Notes under the pieces: model-generated
The model's database searches: none
The model's input: the letters and a program-made list of their open reading frames with translations, nothing else
Told to the model about the DNA's origin: nothing
Made by a program: the position numbers and the translations under genes
In this document: positions 60,002-64,000 of the stretch, piece by piece
Position numbering within the stretch: position 1 is the stretch's first letter
Layout: every line of letters starts with the position of its first letter
DNA from: Prevotella scopos JCM 17725
GTDB taxonomy: Bacteria > Bacteroidota > Bacteroidia > Bacteroidales > Bacteroidaceae
NCBI RefSeq assembly: GCF_018127785.1
Contig: NZ_CP072390.1
Location: forward strand, 744,001 to 808,000
Direction of reading: 5' to 3'
Length of the DNA: 64,000 nucleotides

Positions 60002-60874
60002 TTATTTTTTTAATTGCTTTTTAAGAAGCTCTGGAATTTCACTAGTCTCTCGTGCAACAGGTACACCAACAGCTTCAAAAGCAGCTATTTTTTCACTTGC
60101 CGAACCAGATCCACTTGAAATGATAGCGCCAGCATGGCCCATCTGTTTTCCCGGAGGAGCCTGCTGACCAGAGATAAACACAGCAACAGGTTTCGTTACG
60201 TGTTCTTTGATAAACTTAGCAGCACGCTCTTCGGCATCACCGCCAATTTCTCCAATAAGTGCAATGCTATCAGTTTCAGGATCATCTTGGAACATACGAA
60301 GAAGTTCCTCGAAATAAAGTCCAACTACTGGGTCACCACCTACACCAACTGCGGTAGATTGTCCTAAGCCAGCTTGTGTAAGGTTGTAAACTACTTCATA
60401 AGTGAGAGTACCACTACGACTGATAACTCCGGTATGTCCTTTCTTGAAGATGTTTGTTGGCATGATACCAGCCATACTCTCTTCAGGAGAAATAAGACCA
60501 GGACAGTTAGGGCCAATCACTTTTACACCTTTAATCTTTGCATAACGCTGTGCAGCAACAGCATCAAGTGTAGGTACACCTTCTGTGATACAGATGACGA
60601 GTTGGACACCACCATCAATAGCCTCAAGCATAGCATCTTTAGCAAATTGTGCTGGGACAAAGATGATAGATGTATTGGCACCTGTTGCAGCAACAGCATC
60701 CTTAACGGTGTTGAATACAGGGATACCACATACTTCCTGCCCAGCTTTACCTGGTGATGTACCGCCGACTACGTTAGTGCCATACTCCTTCATTTTTGAA
60801 GCGTGAAAACTACCATCACGACCTGTAATGCCCTGTACGATTAACTTTGTATCTTTATTAATTAGAATACTCAT
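60002..60874 (-). CDS. sucD: Succinyl-CoA synthetase alpha subunit
   Basis: A 290-residue protein with the CoA-binding fold (IVQGITGRDGSFHASKM, IGPNCPGLI) and the phosphohistidine H247 (KQMGHAGAI). With SucC it interconverts succinyl-CoA and succinate with formation of ATP or GTP. It lies 12 bases downstream of sucC. Confidence 0.95.
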   Translation of the reverse strand: MSILINKDTKLIVQGITGRDGSFHASKMKEYGTNVVGGTSPGKAGQEVCGIPVFNTVKDAVAATGANTSIIFVPAQFAKDAMLEAIDGGVQLVICITEGVPTLDAVAAQRYAKIKGVKVIGPNCPGLISPEESMAGIMPTNIFKKGHTGVISRSGTLTYEVVYNLTQAGLGQSTAVGVGGDPVVGLYFEELLRMFQDDPETDSIALIGEIGGDAEERAAKFIKEHVTKPVAVFISGQQAPPGKQMGHAGAIISSGSGSASEKIAAFEAVGVPVARETSEIPELLKKQLKK

Positions 60875-60886
60875 AACTCTTGTTTT

Positions 60887-62026
60887 TTAAAGTTTTTTGC
60901 TCAGTTCTACAGCTTTATGTCCAGCATCTGCCATACTTGTGCCGACAGTGAAGTGTGTACCCTCGAGGATAGCTCTTCCTTCTGCTTCATTGGTTCCTGT
61001 CAGGCGGATAACAATAGGAATATCGGTCTTAATAACCTTGAATGCTTCTAAAAGTCCGTTTGCAACATCATCACAGCGTGTAATACCACCAAAGATATTA
61101 ATTAAAACGACTTTCACATGCTTATCGCTCAAAAGAAGCTTCATAGCTTCTACAATTTTTTCTGGATTTGAACTACCGCCAATATCAAGGAAGTTTGCTG
61201 GTTCACCGCCATAGAGCTTAATCATATCCATGGTGGCCATAGCAAGACCTGCACCATTTACCATACAGCCAATGCTTCCACCAAGATTTACATAGCTGAA
61301 TCCCTTATCTTTTGCATCACGTTCCTTACGTTCTTCCTCAGTTGGTTCAAAGAGTTCTGCAACATCAGGGTGACGGAAAAGAGCGTTGTCGTCAAAGGTC
61401 ATCTTAGCATCAATTGCCTTTAGCGTACCATCCTTCAACATTACCAAAGGGTTGATCTCTGCTAGAGATGCATCTTTCTCTGTAAACAATTTATATATGT
61501 TCTTGAAGATTGGTACAGCTTGTTTTACTTGTGCCATATCATCAAAGAGTTTGAAGGCTGCTTCACGTGCAAGAAAATCACTCATGCCAATAACAGGGTC
61601 AATGACAATCTTCTCAATTTTCTCTGGTGTTTCTTTTGCTACCTGTTCGATATCCATACCACCAGCACGGCTTAACATCAACATTGGACACTTTGATTTA
61701 CGATCAACAAGAATACTCATATAGTATTCAGATGCTATATCAACAGCCTCGCTAACAAGTACTCTGTCAACGATGAATCCCTTGATGTTCATACCCAGAA
61801 TAGCTTCTGCATGCTGGCGAATCTCAGCCTCATTACTGCCAAGTTTTACACCACCAGCCTTACCGCGACCGCCAGTGTGAACCTGAGCTTTCACAACAGC
61901 TTTCTCAATACCTAATTGCTTGTAGGCTTCAACAGCTTCATCAGAAGTACGGCAAATAATATTGCGGTCTACTGGAAGCCCATAACTTGCAAAGAATTTC
62001 TTTGCTTGATATTCATGTACCTTCAT
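60887..62026 (-). CDS. sucC: Succinyl-CoA synthetase beta subunit
   Basis: A 379-residue ATP-grasp protein: KVHEYQAKKFFASYGLPV start, AQVHTGGRGKAGGVKL nucleotide loop, AEINPLVML and the C-terminal INIFGGITRCDDVANG. It pairs with SucD. In Prevotella it probably works in the succinate/propionate direction of fermentation, gaining energy from, or feeding, succinyl-CoA. 77 bases separate it from buk; it may share that transcript. Confidence 0.95.
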   Translation of the reverse strand: MKVHEYQAKKFFASYGLPVDRNIICRTSDEAVEAYKQLGIEKAVVKAQVHTGGRGKAGGVKLGSNEAEIRQHAEAILGMNIKGFIVDRVLVSEAVDIASEYYMSILVDRKSKCPMLMLSRAGGMDIEQVAKETPEKIEKIVIDPVIGMSDFLAREAAFKLFDDMAQVKQAVPIFKNIYKLFTEKDASLAEINPLVMLKDGTLKAIDAKMTFDDNALFRHPDVAELFEPTEEERKERDAKDKGFSYVNLGGSIGCMVNGAGLAMATMDMIKLYGGEPANFLDIGGSSNPEKIVEAMKLLLSDKHVKVVLINIFGGITRCDDVANGLLEAFKVIKTDIPIVIRLTGTNEAEGRAILEGTHFTVGTSMADAGHKAVELSKKL

Positions 62027-62102
62027 ACGATTTGGTTTTAAATTATATAATATGTTTTAATTGTTTAGGATTCATGAAGTGTATTTATTTCCTATTTGTT
62101 GA

Positions 62103-63167
62103 TCAATAATCTTGTGCTATGCGCTCACCTCGCAAGACAGCTAATGCATTTTCTGTCAATGCCTGCATCTCATCCTGACCGGGATAAACATAGATTGGAG
62201 CAAGGTAACTAAGGCGTTTTTTGAGGCCTTCAATAATGTAATCTGATTTTGCCATGCCGCCTGTGAGCAAGATCGCATCAATATTACCACATAATACTGC
62301 ACCTTCTGATGCAATATTTTTTGCGATATGCCATATCATTGCTGAAACGACTAGTTCAGCATGACTATCACCAGCCTTTATCCAATTAATTATCTCTTTG
62401 AGATTATTCGTTCCAAGATGAGCAATGAGACCTGCCTGTCCACTCACTCTCTTTAATAGCTGCTCTTCTGTAAACTTTCCACTGAAGCAGAGACGAATTA
62501 AATCTGCAGCTGGTAGTGAGCCTGCTCGTTCTGGTGAGAAAGGTCCTTCACCATCTAATGCGTTGTTCGCATCAATGGCCCGTCCATGAGAATGTGCTGC
62601 TATAGAAATTCCTCCTCCCAGATGACATATAATAAGATTCAGTTTCTCATAACTCGTTCCCATGTCTTTTGCGAAACGCCTACCAATAGCTTTTTGGTTT
62701 AGAGCATGCCAAATACACATTCGTGGCATTAGAGGGGAGCCAGATATGCGTGCTTCAGGTTCCATTTCATCAACAACACCAGGGTCTGCTATGAAACTTT
62801 TACAGCTAGGGATATCGCTTGCTATTTCGTATGCAATCATACAACCTAGGTCGCAAACATGCTGATGAATGGCTTGTTGCTGATCAATTATCATCTGTTC
62901 AGTAATAGTAAACACACCACTTGATACGGGTTTTGCAAGTCCACCACGACCAATAACAGCATCAAAGTTCAAAGGGATATTTCTATTCTTCAACTCCTCA
63001 ATAACAACCTGTTTTCGAAAATGGTATTGATCAGAGATACGTTTGAATTTACTCAGTTCTTCTCTGGAATGTGCAATATCAGCGACAAAAACGAGTTGAT
63101 CATCATTAGCAAGTGAGATCTTAGTAGATGTAGATCCAGGGTTGATAGCTAAAATCTTGTATGCCAT
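62103..63167 (-). CDS. buk: Butyrate kinase
   Basis: A 354-residue ASKHA acid kinase of the butyrate kinase group: ILAINPGSTSTKISLA at the start, VIGRGGLAKPV, the signature LIICHLGGGISIAAHSHGRAIDANN, and LLTGGMAKSDYI. It forms ATP from butyryl phosphate (or other short acyl phosphates). It is 6 bases after ptb. Confidence 0.92.
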   Translation of the reverse strand: MAYKILAINPGSTSTKISLANDDQLVFVADIAHSREELSKFKRISDQYHFRKQVVIEELKNRNIPLNFDAVIGRGGLAKPVSSGVFTITEQMIIDQQQAIHQHVCDLGCMIAYEIASDIPSCKSFIADPGVVDEMEPEARISGSPLMPRMCIWHALNQKAIGRRFAKDMGTSYEKLNLIICHLGGGISIAAHSHGRAIDANNALDGEGPFSPERAGSLPAADLIRLCFSGKFTEEQLLKRVSGQAGLIAHLGTNNLKEIINWIKAGDSHAELVVSAMIWHIAKNIASEGAVLCGNIDAILLTGGMAKSDYIIEGLKKRLSYLAPIYVYPGQDEMQALTENALAVLRGERIAQDY

Positions 63168-63173
63168 AATAAT

Positions 63174-64000
63174 TTATTTATCCTCCTTATTATATAAGCT
63201 ATCTGAAATAAGACTCGCAAGTGCTAGACTATAGAATTTGGAATCAATTGTATCACCTCGACTTGGGAGAACAACTGGAGCTAATGTTCCTTGAAGGACA
63301 GCAGCTGTTTCAGCATGACAAAAGAGTGTAATCGTCTTGTAAAAGAGATTGCCTGCTTCAATGTCAGGGAAGACTAAAGCATCAGTATCACCACCGATAG
63401 GAGAGTTTATCTTTTTTATTTTCAAAGCATCAGTTGAGCATGACGTTTTTAAATCTAAAGGTCCATCTATAATACATTTCCCAAATACTCCTTTTTCTCC
63501 TTCTTCTTTTAATACTTTGTATGAAGCTGTGTATGGGAAATGACGTTCGTCAACTTTTTCTGAGCAATGTATAAGAGCAATCTTAGGACATTCAATCTCG
63601 AAAGCATGACAAAAATCTACAATATATCTTACTTGCTCTTTACGTTGTTTATCCGTTGGGGTTGGGATTACAGCAGCATCTGTAAAGAAGAGTAGCTTCG
63701 GGTATTCAGGTAGTTTTGCAACAGTAATATGAGTTAACACCGTGTCTTTAGGAAGAATGCCAATTTCCTTATCAAGTATGGCACGTAGGAGGACGTCAGT
63801 ATTTAGAAATCCTTTTAGAATAATATCAGCTCCTCCATTCTTTACCATTTCAACAGCCTTACGAGCAGCTTCTTCAGGTGAATTTGCAATGAAAGCTTGA
63901 AAAGAATTCTTATCTGCAAATTCTTTTTTTGTTTGTTCTGAACATACTAGTACAGGTTTTATAAAACCTTCTTGTACAGCTTTACACACAGCTTCTTGTG
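63174..64000 (-). CDS. ptb: Phosphate butyryltransferase (5' end off window)
   Basis: The C-terminal 275 residues of a phosphate acetyl/butyryl transferase: KPVLVCSEQ, GADIILKGFLNTDVLLRAIL, LTHITVAKLPEYPKLLFFTDAAV, and SPIGGDTDALVFPDIEAGN. The frame stays open through base 64000 (residues QEAVCKAVQEGF), so the true start is outside; a GTG at 63989 is not the start. It swaps CoA for phosphate on butyryl-CoA and works with Buk. Confidence 0.9.
   Translation of the reverse strand, partial: QEAVCKAVQEGFIKPVLVCSEQTKKEFADKNSFQAFIANSPEEAARKAVEMVKNGGADIILKGFLNTDVLLRAILDKEIGILPKDTVLTHITVAKLPEYPKLLFFTDAAVIPTPTDKQRKEQVRYIVDFCHAFEIECPKIALIHCSEKVDERHFPYTASYKVLKEEGEKGVFGKCIIDGPLDLKTSCSTDALKIKKINSPIGGDTDALVFPDIEAGNLFYKTITLFCHAETAAVLQGTLAPVVLPSRGDTIDSKFYSLALASLISDSLYNKEDK

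Overview
The window looks like chromosome of a Bacteroidota species, most likely Prevotella (an oral P. melaninogenica-like species is an inference from gene content). Supporting signs are many promoters of the Bacteroidota form (TTTG, 19-22 bases, TAnnTTTG), a complex I operon without nuoEFG, a fused nuoCD, the dnaN / exonuclease / coaBC / DUF4835 / recN block, and succinyl-CoA synthetase beside phosphotransbutyrylase and butyrate kinase.

Region 1 (1 to about 21,640) is most of a Mu-like transposable prophage; its tail-fibre end lies off the left edge. A leftward late block (4,791 down to 1) encodes protease/scaffold, capsid, sheath, tube, a frameshifted tail chaperone and the tape measure. 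A rightward late block (4,957-11,296) encodes both terminase subunits, portal, a MuF protein with a toxin-like tail, and head-tail joining proteins. The two diverge from a shared control region with near-identical promoter boxes. A leftward early block (18,291 down to 11,685) encodes MuA-like transposase, MuB-like ATPase, a second ATPase, GemA, DUF3164 and small proteins. A LexA/CI-like repressor (18,430) faces this block across a 43-base palindrome that holds two face-to-face -7 boxes. Accessory genes and three MuA-site-like repeats mark the right prophage end, which interrupts a host 22-bp tandem repeat.

Region 2 (21,641-38,489) is host DNA: an M64 peptidase, an insertion sequence whose transposase appears frameshifted, a lipoprotein, a chromosomal RepB-like initiator, a hemerythrin-LuxR regulator followed by a second LuxR protein, a phospholipase D-family protein, kdsD-kdsA for KDO synthesis, a small outer-membrane barrel, a large MscS channel and a BadF-type kinase.

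Region 3 (38,490-50,988) holds the ten-gene complex I operon nuoA-B-CD-H-I-J-K-L-M-N between long intergenic stretches that carry 22-bp tandem repeats.

Region 4 (50,989-64,000) holds an SSB-like DUF3127 protein, dnaN, a DEDDh exonuclease, coaBC, DUF4835, recN, a protease-like TPR protein, tRNA-Arg(UCU), and leftward ptb-buk-sucC-sucD. The last four link acyl-CoA thioester energy to ATP in fermentation.
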